Shown: piece after piece, positions 21,064 to 31,085 of the stretch
Numbering within the stretch: position 1 is the stretch's first letter
Layout: each line of letters starts with the position of its first letter
Assembly (NCBI RefSeq): GCF_021134715.1
Contig: NC_060024.1
Location: forward strand, 8,866,001-8,930,000
Reading direction: 5' to 3'
DNA: 64,000 nt
Origin: Daphnia pulex
Taxonomy: Eukaryota; Arthropoda; Branchiopoda; Diplostraca; Daphniidae
Notes under the pieces: model-generated
Databases searched by the model: none
What the model was told of the DNA's origin: nothing
Seen by the model: the letters and a program-made list of their open reading frames with translations, nothing else
Made by a program: the position numbers and the translations under genes

Positions 21064-24000
21064 TATGGGGTATGGGGTGCCGTTTTTCCCTTTTTACAAC
21101 ATATCTATCGTTTAATTTATTTCAACTCCGTGTCATCATTAAACATATAAATTTGCATTGATATATTATTAAACCTACCAATTCATACTTTGATATCAAG
21201 AAATCAACCATACTATTTGTATTAATTGATTAAACATTAATAAATTGATTAAATACATTTCAAGCATGAATCAAACATTAATAAAGCAATAAAATTCATA
21301 TCAAACATGAATCAAATCAATTTAACAAAATAACCGAGGGAAAGAATCATTAACGTGAAAATGGGAAACATATATTATTTATGTGGAAAAAGGAATAATA
21401 TTAAATAATTCTACCGATTCCATAAAATTTATAATTCAACTTCGAATTCAAGTTGTTAAAAAAGACAGCCACCTAGCGGTTTATAAATGCTTCATTCGCC
21501 CACCCCCTTTATAGCCAGAACGGGAGCGGAGAGCGAGCGGTGCGATAGCGCCATCATCTTGGAATAGGTCTAAGCAATTCATTTTATCGTATTATTTACG
21601 AAACGTGCAAGCGCTAAAATATATTTAAAGCTACTTAACACGCATCGCATCAAATTTTATTAACAGGCGTAACAATGGAAGCGATTGCGGTGACTGGTCG
21701 GAAGAGCTTCCCCGTCCGTTATTTAAACGCTAAGCGTCGCCCATTTGCTTTTTTAGGCCACTCACTGCGCGAAAAATAATTAAGTCAAATATTTCGCGCT
21801 ATAGATCTAGCGCTATGTAAGCGCGCATGTCGCTTATCATTTACTTTAAAATTCACACGATGCGCTAAATTTAGTACAATTCATTTTATCATATAATTTA
21901 TAAAACACGCATTGTAAATATTTAGTGCTAGGTCTCTCTACATGTTTGCTACATGCGAAGTTTCATGTCACCTTTTTGCGGCTAATACAGTATCATGCCG
22001 TGTATACACAGCTCAATAGAAGCTTGTCCGCCTTTTTCCTTTCGTCCGATATTTACCCGCCCATATAGGCCTATATACACTGATTTTCCCGATATGTTAG
22101 CGCAATTAATTTCAGCCTAAAATTTGCAAGAATAAGTGTTCCCCTTTAGTTAAATTTAGTGCGATGCAAATGCGCTAAATATTTTCTCTCCAGCAACACG
22201 GCCAACTGGAACTTGTCCCGCAGCGTCAGCTCAGTGGGCGAGAGACACAGCGACACTTTCTCTATGCCAAAACATGGACCGTAACGTTCGGCACGGATTT
22301 CAACAGAACGGAAAGGATAAGGGCTTATAGTCAAGAAGTAGGACACCGATTTGACGCTCGTCGAGTCGACGATAAACGAACAGAAGCAGCAAAATAATAA
22401 CAAAATTTACGTACGGTAAATGTATATATATGTATAAACGACCGAAATTTGCCCCCTTTTTTATAAACAACCATTCAATTATTACGATGGTTTTGAATGA
22501 GCTTGTGTTTTTTTTCTCCGCTTTTAGACGGTTACTTTTTTTCGCAAGGAAGACGGATTGGTGCTTCAAAAATGGACATCTAGTTCGAGCCTACGATGTC
22601 ACTACCTTGATGTCAATGCTTGCTGCTTATATGGAAATTTTTTTAAAGAAACACACAAACGAACGAACGAAACAATACAAAAAATCCGTAAAAAATGCAG
22701 TGCTCTGTGGTGCTGTCAACGAATTAGACGAAAAACATAAATTGCATGGGTAAATACCGGGTAAATAAAATCACCAAGCAAAAAATTTCGATCCCTTCCA
22801 CCTTTCATCCAATTATCGAGAAACTGAAACGGCCATTCGTTGGTGCTGGAGACTTTTGTCGACAACCCTCATGCTGAATTTCATCGTGTCATATTCTATA
22901 GTCCCGTTCTAGTCCCAAAATTGCTAGATAAGTGGCTGGCTAATTAAAATCTTATCAGCCGGGCAAGGCATCGGGAATTTCCTTGTGAGGGTTTATTAGT
23001 TGGTATTCATATTGATATTACGTAATTACACTGGCTATACCTTACTGAAGACCGGTTTGGATGTCGACAGCTTTTTTCAAATATAGTTGTAGCGCCTAGA
23101 CAGACGGTGATGGTACGAGAAAGGCGAGCCGTGCCAAATTTGGCGATCATATTTCATTTTCCGACAAACTGAGAGAGATTTCAGGCTTATAGTCACTGCA
23201 TTATTGTACGCTATTTTTTAATTAATTACTTGAATATTCGATTCTTATGAGATTTAGTGTATAAATACTTCTTATAATAAACATTGTCCATTTGATTTAA
23301 TGGTTTTATAGTTACTCGTACTATTTATTTCATTTATTTTTCCTTTTATATAATTTCAAAATATATTTTTGTTTGATTCAAAATTTAAATGTCATTCGTT
23401 CTTTCATGGAACATAACCCACAGCATTGTAGTTTAATAAAAACAAATAATTTTATTCGCAAATTTATTCAATTAGGGGAGACTGGAGTAAAACGGGACGG
23501 TTTTCGTTTGCCCCCTATATCTCCCCAACTAATCATTTAATTTATTTAAAATTTTTTTTTTATGTATTCCCTATTGTAATGTACCCCCCATATTTTTTTT
23601 TATAATTTTATAATAAACCATTTCCCCATAAAAGACCTTTAAAGTTTACTCAGATTTATGGGAGGAGCCAATTTTTTGGGGTAAGTGAGGACACTGGGGT
23701 GGGTGGTAAGGGACGTCCTCCGTTTTCGCCTTAAAATTCATTAATAAAATTTAAAAAAATTTAAAAAGTGTTCCACTGCATAGACTCTTTGAGTTTATAA
23801 ATGTTTCAATTCAATTATTGTGTTAATGAACCTTTTTTCTTATATATACAAAAACCCTTATGGAACAGTAGGACATCCTGCGTTGCTAGGTCAGGAAATC
23901 GAGCCTCTTAAAAATGCTGTACGCTGATTGGTCCGTAACTGTCCCATTTTAGGCAAAAACAGCTGTCCCGATTTCCCGATTACGACTCTTTTTTTAAAAA

Positions 24001-24117
24001 GTTCATACTGTCTAAATGAATTGATCTAAAATTCTAATTTTTTTTTAACGATCAAGAAATGAATCAGCTTCATTTCCATATTAAATTTACATGCCATTAG
24101 CGTTTATTTCTTTCTAT

Positions 24118-24147
24118 AAAAACGGCACCCCATGGGGTGCCGTTTTT
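24118..24147. repeat. 30-bp perfect palindrome of two abutting transposon termini
   Basis: The half-site AAAAACGGCACCCCA is followed directly by its exact reverse complement, centred on CCATGG. Each half equals the terminal motif at the outer ends of the 6.75-kb element. The spacer thus contains two termini placed back to back, as expected if the structure arose by joining two inverted elements or by nested insertion. Confidence 0.85.
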
Positions 24148-25505
24148 CCCTTCTATCAGCATACAAAGGAATAGAAAAATATTTAAACAAAAATCAATCA
24201 TGGATCAAATGGATCAAACATGAATCAAACGAAATCAAACACAGATTAAACAAAAATCAATGTTTTTAACAGCGATCAAACCACATCTAACAGAGATCAA
24301 ACACAATTAATCGATTAACAATTAATGAAATAGGGATGACGTCAATGGTAAGGTTATACTAAATAGCAGTTGCTGATATAAATTTGTAAAAACATAAGAA
24401 ATCATTTCAAAAAGAGGAAATTGATCAGAAATGCTGGAATCAAACGGGAAATCCAAGAAAAATAATTGAATAAAGATGCGAATAAAATTATTTGTTTTTA
24501 TTAAACTACAATGCTGTGTGTTATGTTCAAAGAAAAAACGAATGACATTTAAATTTTAAATCAAACAAAAATATATTTTGCAATTATCAAAGAAAAAATA
24601 AATGAAATAAATAGTACGTAACTATAAAACCATTAAATCAAATGGGCAATGTTTATTATAAGAAATATTTGTACACTAAATCTCATAAGAATCGAATATT
24701 CAACTAATCAATTAATAAATAGCGTACAATAATGCAGTGACCTATAAGCCTGAAATCTCTCTCAGTTTGTCGGAAAATGAAATATGATCGCCAAATTTGT
24801 CACGGCTCGCCTTTCTCGTACCATCACCGTCTGTCTAGGCGCTACAACTATATTTGAAAAAAGCTGTCGACATCCAAACCGGTCTTCAGTAAGGTAGCCA
24901 GTGTAATTACGTAATATCAATATGAATACCAACCTCACAAGGAAATTCCCGATGCCTTGCCCGACTGATAAGATTTTAATTAGCCAGCCACTTAGGCTAT
25001 CTAGCAATTTTGGGACTAGAACGGGACTATAGAATATGACACGATGAAATTCAGCATGAGGGTTGTCGACAAAAGTCTCCAGCACCAACGAATGACCGTT
25101 TCAGCTTCTCGATAATTGGATGAAAGGTGGAGGGGATCGAAATTTTTTGCTTGGTGATTTTATTTACCCGGTATTTACCCATGCAATTTATGTTTTTCGT
25201 CTAATTCGTTGACAGCACCACAGAGCACTGTATTTTTTACGGATTTTTTTTATTGTTTCGTTCGTTCGTTTGTGTTTCTTTCAGTTTCTTTAAAAAAAAT
25301 TCCATATAAGCAGCAAGCATTGACATCAAGGCAGGGACATCGTAGGCTCGAACTAGATGTCCATTTTTGAAGCACCAATCCGTCTTCCTCTTGCGAAAAA
25401 AGTAACCGTCTAAAAGTGGAGAGAAAAAAAAACACAAGCTGATTCAAAACCATCGAATGGTTGTTTATATGAACATAAAAAAGGGGGCAAATTTCGGTCG
25501 TTTAT

Positions 25506-26379
25506 CGGGGGTTGGCAACTCCCCAGAATCCTCGTACACCCTAGCCAGAATCTTGTCAGAATCTTAAGAATCTTTCCAGAATCTTAAGAATCTCATAGAA
25601 TCTTCAGAATCTCGTAGAATCTTCAGAATCTCACAGAATCCCGTAGAATCCCATAGAATCTCGTAGAATCTCCAGAATCTCACTAAATTTACCCCCTTTT
25701 TTAACTTTAAACTACCCCAAAACCGTCTAAAATTCCAGATATTTTGTGAATTTGGTCTTTGAAAAGCTCCAATTGTAAAAAATGCACTAGAAATACTGCA
25801 AAATGTAAAAATATGGGTTGCGCTAAATCTTCTTTAATTTTCCCTCCTTTTTCCCACCGCTGGGTGGCGTACACATTTTTTCATCTGCTCATGAATGGAG
25901 GATGGGGTGGGAAAAATTTATGGTTAAAAAAACTTTATTGATAATATGCCATTAATTCCCAGCAATTAAAGTTAATTTTCCCCGTATATTTTATTTCAAA
26001 ATTAATAATCTGGACTTTTAATTCAAACCTATCAAATTTCTAACTATCAGATTACTTCATCTTACTTGAAACTACAAAACCTATTTAGCACCTTTTCCTA
26101 TCATTAATTATCTTAAAGATAATACGATCTACATGTCTATAAGCTGTATAGAGCATGCCAAAACGGAGCTACGCCCACTACGTAACATAGTGCATACTTC
26201 TGTACAGAAACTGGGCAAAGGACTAGTGGCGCCCCTAGCGGAATTTTGGGGAAAACTTGATTCAGAATCTCGCAGAAATCTCGTAGAATCTCTCAGAATC
26301 TCTCAGAATCTCTAGAATCTCTCGGAATCTCTGAGATTCTGAATCCTCGTACACCCAAATTTTGAGTTGCCAACCCCCG
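25506..26379. mobile_element. hAT-like non-autonomous transposon (MITE), 874 bp
   Basis: Perfect 16-bp terminal inverted repeats CGGGGGTTGGCAACTC (25506-25521) and GAGTTGCCAACCCCCG (26364-26379) are flanked by an 8-bp duplication TCGTTTAT (25498-25505, 26380-26387). The uninterrupted sequence is present, inverted, in the other arm at about 22434-22450, with a single copy of the 8-mer. Inside the ends, GAATCCTCGTACACCC occurs in direct orientation at both sides (25526-25541, 26341-26356). Short arrays of AGAATCT-type repeats follow (about 25545-25685, 26262-26335). An 8-bp duplication is typical of hAT elements. No transposase is encoded, so it depends on an autonomous relative. Confidence 0.85.
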
Positions 26380-27810
26380 TCGTTTATACATATATATACA
26401 TTTCCCGTACGTAAATTTTTTTATTATTTTGCTGCTTCTGTTCGTTTATCGTCGACTCGACGAGCGTCAAATCGGTGTCCTACTTCTTGACTAAGCCCTT
26501 ATCCTTTCCGTTCTGTTGAAATTCGTGCCGAACGTTACGGTCCATGTTTTGGCAGTAAATGCATATAGAGAAAGTGTCGCTGTGTCTCTCGCCCACTGAG
26601 GTGACGCTGCCGGACAAGTTCCAGTTGGCCGTGTTGCTGGAGAGAAAATATTTAGCGCATTTGCATCGCACTAAATTTAACTAAAGGGGAACACTTCTTG
26701 CAAAGTTTAGGCTGAAATTAATTGCGCTAACATATCGGGAAAATCAGTGTATATAGGCCTATATGGGCGGATAAATATCGGACGAAAGGAAAAAGGCGGA
26801 CAAGCTTCTATTGAGCTGTGTATACACGGCATGATACTGTATTAGCCGCAAAAAGGTGACATGAAGCTTCGCATGTAGCAAGCATGTAGAGAGACCTAGC
26901 GCTAAATATTTACAATGCGTGTTTTATGAATTATATGATAAAATGAATTGCACTAAATTTAGCGCATCGTGTGAATTTTAAAGTAAATTATAAGCGACAT
27001 GCGCGCTTACATAGCGCTAGATCTATAGCGCGAAATATTTGACTTAATTATTTTTCGCGCAGTGAGCGGCCTAAAAAAGCAAATGGGCGACGCTTAGCAC
27101 TAAAATCGCGAACGGACGCGCGGTAAGCGCTAAAATAACGGACGGGCAAGCGCTACTCTTCCGACCAGTCACCGCAATCGCTTCCATTGTTACGCCGGTT
27201 AATAAAATTTGATGCGATGCGTGTTAAGTAGCTTTAAATATATTTTAGCGCTTGCACGTTTCGTAAATAATACGATAAAATGAATTGCTTAGATCTATTC
27301 CAAGATGATGGCGCTATCGCACCGCTCGCTCTCCGCTCCCGTTCCCTGGCTATAAAGGGGGTGGGCGAATGAAGCATTTATAAACCGCTAGGTGGCTGTC
27401 TTTTTTAACAACTTGAATTCGAAGTTAAATTATAAATTTTATGGAATCGGTAGAATTATTTAATATTATTCCTTTTTCCACATAAATAGTAAATGTTTCC
27501 CATTTTCACGTTAATGATTCTTTCCCTCGGTTATTTTGTTAAATTGATTTGATTCATGTTTGATATGAATTATATTGCTGTATTAATGTTTGATTCAGTT
27601 TTGAAATGTATTTAATCAATTTATTAATGTTTAATCAATTAATACAAATAGTATGGTTGATTTCTTGATATCAAAGTATGAATTGGTAGGTTTAATAATA
27701 TATCAATGCAAATTTATATGTTTAATGATGACACGGAGTTGAAATAAATTAAACGATAGATATGTTGTAAAAAGGGAAAAACGGCACCCCATATACAACG
27801 GCACCCCATA

Positions 27811-27985
27811 AATTAGAGATCTAGAAACTAAATGGAATTGAGGTTACGACCATTTTTAACCCCGTTTCAATCCTCTAGCTCGCTATTTATAAAATGACTG
27901 AGGTACAGCCACAAATAAAAGAAGTACAGTAAGCTATAGTCGAACGTCGTTTACAGGACTTTCACCGCGTGACAAAAATAAACGC
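27811..27985 (+). repeat. Inverted copy of the CUB-gene promoter (10035-10210)
   Basis: Read forward, this matches the reverse complement of 10035-10210 nearly base for base, including AAACTAAATGGAATTGAGG, the TATTTATAAAATGACTGAGG block and TCGAACGTCGTTT. The downstream CUB gene is missing. After about 27985 the sequence no longer matches, and from about 28060 it matches the region 3' of LRR gene A, so a deletion of roughly 5.8 kb removed the gene in this copy. Confidence 0.85.
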
Positions 27986-28059
27986 GTACACATATTGACG
28001 CATATTGAATTACTTGACTATTTAACCTTTAATCGTGTACACCAGATCCCAGATAAAGA

Positions 28060-28808
28060 ATTGTATGACAAAAACAATATTATTGTTCCTTGTAGTTGAG
28101 AATTTTGTGAAAGCATGCAGTAGGCTATAAACATAAGGAAATATGTGTTGGATAGGAAAAACGACGAAACTTAAAAAATATTGGAAAGCATTGTCTTACA
28201 GCAATCACCTCATCTAATCTTCAACATTATTTTTACCTGATATTCAGTGCTTCTCATCCGCCATCCAATTTAAACGATTAAAGTTCACATTTCCAATATT
28301 TTCTACAGAAATTTCGGACAAAGGATTCGCTTCGTTCAGGAAGATGTGGCCTTTCTGGCTCACATTACAACAACCGTGCAACCTTAACTTGGTCAAATAC
28401 TTGAAACTTTTTCTAGAGCAAGCTTTCTCAATGATTTGGTCATCAAGAGTGAAACACTTTACTACGAAAATCACTGTCAGAGCAGGGGAAGACAAAAGCA
28501 ATAGGAATAATTTGCGTGAAATAGCGAAAATAGCGATTAGGCCTATTGTTGAAAAAAATGGTTTTCAGATAAATGACTTCCAACATACTTAACGAAATAA
28601 CTTCCTTTGGGTATTGGGGAACAAAGAGAAGAATGGAAGCAATCCACCACCGGTCCGCGAGTTTCCGGATCGGTACTTTCTAAAACAAGTAGCAAACGGC
28701 GAATATTCAGGCAGCACTCGATGATGAGATAGACTTCTTCACTTGTTAGGCCTACTTCGATTGATAAATATTACTTTTCAAGTGTAGGGCAACGAACTTG
28801 TAGAACTT
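28060..28808 (-). pseudogene. Truncated LRR gene A paralog (3' half only)
   Basis: On the minus strand 28808-28244 aligns with about 3450-3985 of gene A. The clearest stretches are CFTLDDQIIEKACSRKSFKY and YLTKLRLHGCCNVSQKG, against CFTLDDQIIEEACARNSFKY and YLTKLNFYGCSNVSQKG. Several small indels break the frame, and the Trp codon after EKH is a TGA. The 3' flank (28060-28240) also matches the sequence downstream of gene A (TTAAGTTTCGT, TTTCACAAAAT). The 5' half is missing from 28808 outward, where bacterial-looking sequence begins. This is the outer end of the right-hand arm of the inverted duplication. Confidence 0.85.
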
Positions 28809-28870
28809 TAGTTAGTGAACAGAAAATTTTTATTTATTTATTTATTTATTATTTATTTTTATATTTCCAT

Positions 28871-29005
28871 CACTTCGTTCCCAGAATCCTTTACTTTAGC
28901 TGGGGTTTTGCTGGATCTATTATAGAAAGATTGCAAATGCCTTTCTTTTTGATGCCATTATCTATTATCTCCGTATTTTTAATGATCTTTCGTTCGTTCC
29001 CATAA
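28871..29005 (+). pseudogene. Possible C-terminus of a bacterial membrane transporter
   Basis: A frame ending at TAA 29003-29005 reads YFSWGFAGSIIERLQMPFF followed by a hydrophobic stretch (LMPLSIISVFLMIF) and RSFP. The pattern of a charged loop between two hydrophobic helices, then a short tail, resembles the last helices of an MFS permease. It is too short to be sure. It matters because it lies just before clear bacterial fragments. Confidence 0.25.
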
Positions 29006-29191
29006 AAAAGTTGGCGCTTTATCTAAGTCACATCCTGATATTGTAAGATTTCACAATGATTTTGCTCATTTACAAAGAGAACTTCCTGTATTGCAAAAGA
29101 AAAACTTACTTCTGTTTTCATTATTTTTGTGATATTGCTTATTTTTTTATTATTCCCAAATTATTGTTAATAAAAAATAATAGAGTATAGG

Positions 29192-29345
29192 ATTCATATT
29201 GTTTGTCCAGATTGTTTAGAAAAAGATTCTTTAACTATCTGTGGTCCTGGAATTGAGAGAATTGAAGAAGAAACTAGGAGTATTTTTCCTGATAGTAAAA
29301 TTGCTGTAATTAGTAAAGATCATTCTCAAAAATCTAAAGATTCAT
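29192..29345 (+). pseudogene. priA: Fragment of bacterial priA (primosomal helicase N')
   Basis: In one frame the sequence reads [20 protein letters not shown], then [20 protein letters not shown]. This matches the PriA region where the zinc-binding CPxC pair is followed by a GxGxER motif and the FP-D-A/K strand. PriA restarts replication forks in bacteria and has no animal counterpart. Only about 50 codons remain. No start, and neither the upstream helicase motifs nor the rest of the zinc cluster, is present. The frame passes directly into sequence from a different gene at about 29343. AT-rich codons and the SKDH ending suggest an intracellular alphaproteobacterium (inference). Confidence 0.7.
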
Positions 29346-29438
29346 GGGGCAAAGAAATTATCACAGATTAGTTTTGAGGAAATGCTGGAATTTGCATCTT
29401 GTGGGGCGAAAGTGTTGCATCCACGTTCCTTAGAAATT
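29343..29438 (+). pseudogene. lysC: Fragment of bacterial lysC (aspartokinase)
   Basis: The next frame reads [20 protein letters not shown] and then KVLHPRSLEI. This is the conserved aspartokinase segment between the catalytic and ACT regions (usual form: ISF-EMLELASLGAKVLHPRSVE). Aspartokinase starts lysine/threonine/DAP synthesis in bacteria and plants and is absent from animals. Only about 32 codons remain. After LEI the reading continues as QPGQRLIALLNADSYVHIG, which is not aspartokinase and which I cannot place. Host-like sequence resumes at about 29575. Confidence 0.7.
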
Positions 29439-29576
29439 CAACCTGGTCAAAGACTTATTGCGTTATTGAATGCAGACTCTTATGTTCACATTGGTGCAAG
29501 TTATGCACAATATTGCAAATCTAGAAATAGCAATCCACCGATAAGCTTGAACAAAAACAACCAAAACTAAATATAC

Positions 29577-30096
29577 CTTCTCTACCTTGATTGAAAAGCA
29601 CCTTCGAACCAAGAATATCCAGAAGAACGTTGTTGACGACGAGCTAAAGGCCCTTGAGGAGGTTGTCAAACGCGATGCATCCCTTCGTCTGTATGTGAAA
29701 AATATTGGAGTAGGTGTGCCCCTCGAGACCATTCAGGTAGTTTGCTAATTAATTTAGATAATTGCAAAAATTAATTTTTTTTTTGTGAAGGAGAAATTTT
29801 CGTTTTTCGGCAAAGTGATGGAGGTAGAGGAGAACCCCAACCCCGGATTGATCCGCTCGGTCACTATTACATTTTACTCAAAAGATTCAGTTGTTGCTGC
29901 TATACATGTAAGTTGTTTCTATTTTGCAAATGTGACTTTTTATTAATTTTTTTGTTTTTTTCATTTCTTCCAGCATCAAGAACCTATTTTGCTGAATTCC
30001 GTAGTACTCAAAGTCACCGCTTGGCGTCCCGACGAAGAAGTTGACCTACCTGGTGCTGGAGGCGCCACCTGCAAGCCTGGAAGTATCCGCCAATAG
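29577..30096 (+). pseudogene. RRM-like small gene, copy 3 (5'-truncated)
   Basis: Exon 1 is cut at about 29577 and runs to 29736 (IEKHLRTKNIQK, VVDDELKALEEVVKRD, LRLYVKNIGVGVPLETIQ). Exon 2 is 29791-29907 (FSFFGKVMEVEENPNPG, RSVTITFYSKDSVVAAI). Exon 3 is 29974-30096 (LLNSVVLKVTAWRPDEEVD, ending SIRQ). Exons 2 and 3 are 117 and 123 nt, exactly as in the intact copy 2, and there are no stops. The first 35 or so codons with the start Met are replaced by the bacterial-looking patch, and no in-frame ATG lies between the nearest upstream stop and the homologous part. It is the most diverged of the three copies and lies on the opposite strand. Confidence 0.65.
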
Positions 30097-30539
30097 CAGT
30101 TCAGTTTCGCCAGTTCAGTTTAGCCAACTTTCCAACTCGTTGATATGTATAAATGAAAATTCGTATCCCCCCTCTTCCCAATGTTTGGCCTTGTTCATGT
30201 ACTGAAATGTAAATTTCGTCCCCTTTCTGAGAATGCAACGTTGCTGAAATAGAATTTTTTTCCTTGAAGTTTGACTTTTTTTTCCTTTTTCGGTTGAGTA
30301 CATGCGTGAACGGTAGGGCTATGGCCCGGACCATGGTGGAGAGAGTTTTCTTATTACTTATTATATTATTTTCCTAATCTCCCTAAACAAAATTTAAATA
30401 GTAAATTTGATGCTTTTCCTTGGTCTCAAGACTTGAATTTATTTAAATGCTAGCAAAAAAGCTTAGGAAATGTATCTAGTGCATGTAAGACAATGGGGTA
30501 TAGCAGAGATAGTTATTATAGATTCAAGGAATTTGCTAC

Positions 30540-30780
30540 CAGTTCTAGTAGCCAATTGGCCACTGGAATTGGCTAGGGCCAGGGTTGGCTACTGGAATTG
30601 GCTACCAATTTTGGTAGCCAATTCCGGCAGCCAAATCTGGTAGTTCAGTATGGCTACCGCCAATATTGGCTACTGGAATTGGCTACCAATTCTGGTAGCC
30701 AATTCGTCTCCCAATGAAGATTGATGATTTTCATCATTGGCTAGGCTAATTGATAAAGAAGACAAGTTAAATATTAAAAA
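30540..30780. repeat. Duplicated satellite flank with one 25-bp unit
   Basis: GGCTACT/GGAATTGGCTACC and GGTAGCCAATT motifs occur here in degenerate form, with a single intact satellite unit at 30691-30715. The following AATGAAGATTGATGATTT and CATTGGCTAGGCTAATT match the flank of the arrays at 18.5-18.8 kb. Homology to the other copy continues through the RRM-like gene. Confidence 0.75.
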
Positions 30781-31085
30781 AAAATTAAATATTTAACATA
30801 TGAATAGAATAAGAATTGTAACCACTTGTATTTAAACCAAAGCCCAAAACCAGAACACAAATTTTCGGGAAAAAAGCAAACAATTCTGAATGGCAAATGT
30901 TTACAGTAGCAGGTGCCTCAACATTTAAAAAGAGTAGAAAAACGGGATTTTTGGGGTTTAATTGAAGTTAAATCAAACTCGTGGACAACTCAAATGAACG
31001 TGTCAATTGACAAAAGTTACAAAAGGGAAGGGGGGGATACGAATTTTCACATATCAACAAGTTGGATAGTTGGCCAAACTATATG

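Larger units (their letters stand above)
21064..27810. mobile_element. 6.75-kb palindromic transposon with long inverted arms and 6-bp target duplication
   Basis: AATTAG occurs immediately outside both ends (21058-21063, 27811-27816), while the paralogous empty site near 10204-10209 has a single copy, so this is a directly visible target-site duplication. The ends read TATGGGG...GGGGTGCCGTTTTTCCC and its complement; the right end repeats the terminal motif twice. Two arms of about 2.4 kb (about 21072-23475 and 24460-27792) are inverted copies around a roughly 1-kb spacer; the right arm is longer because a second transposon inserted in it. Shared arm landmarks include AATTTATTTCAACTCCGTGT and CCGACCAGTCACCGCAATCG (seen in the right arm). 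No transposase or polymerase frame is recognisable; short frames in the arms are broken differently in each. Six-base duplications with long inverted ends occur in Maverick/Polinton elements, but this assignment is not supported by any gene here. Confidence 0.8.

Noticed and set aside
22430-22753. Open frames present in both arms of the palindromic element (also 25237-25453)
   Set aside because: They recur only because the arms are inverted copies, they are interrupted differently in each arm, and they resemble no transposase or other family.
21064-27810. Assignment of the 6.75-kb element to Maverick/Polinton
   Set aside because: Only the 6-bp duplication and long inverted ends fit; no polymerase B, integrase, ATPase or capsid-like gene is visible and the termini do not match the usual form.
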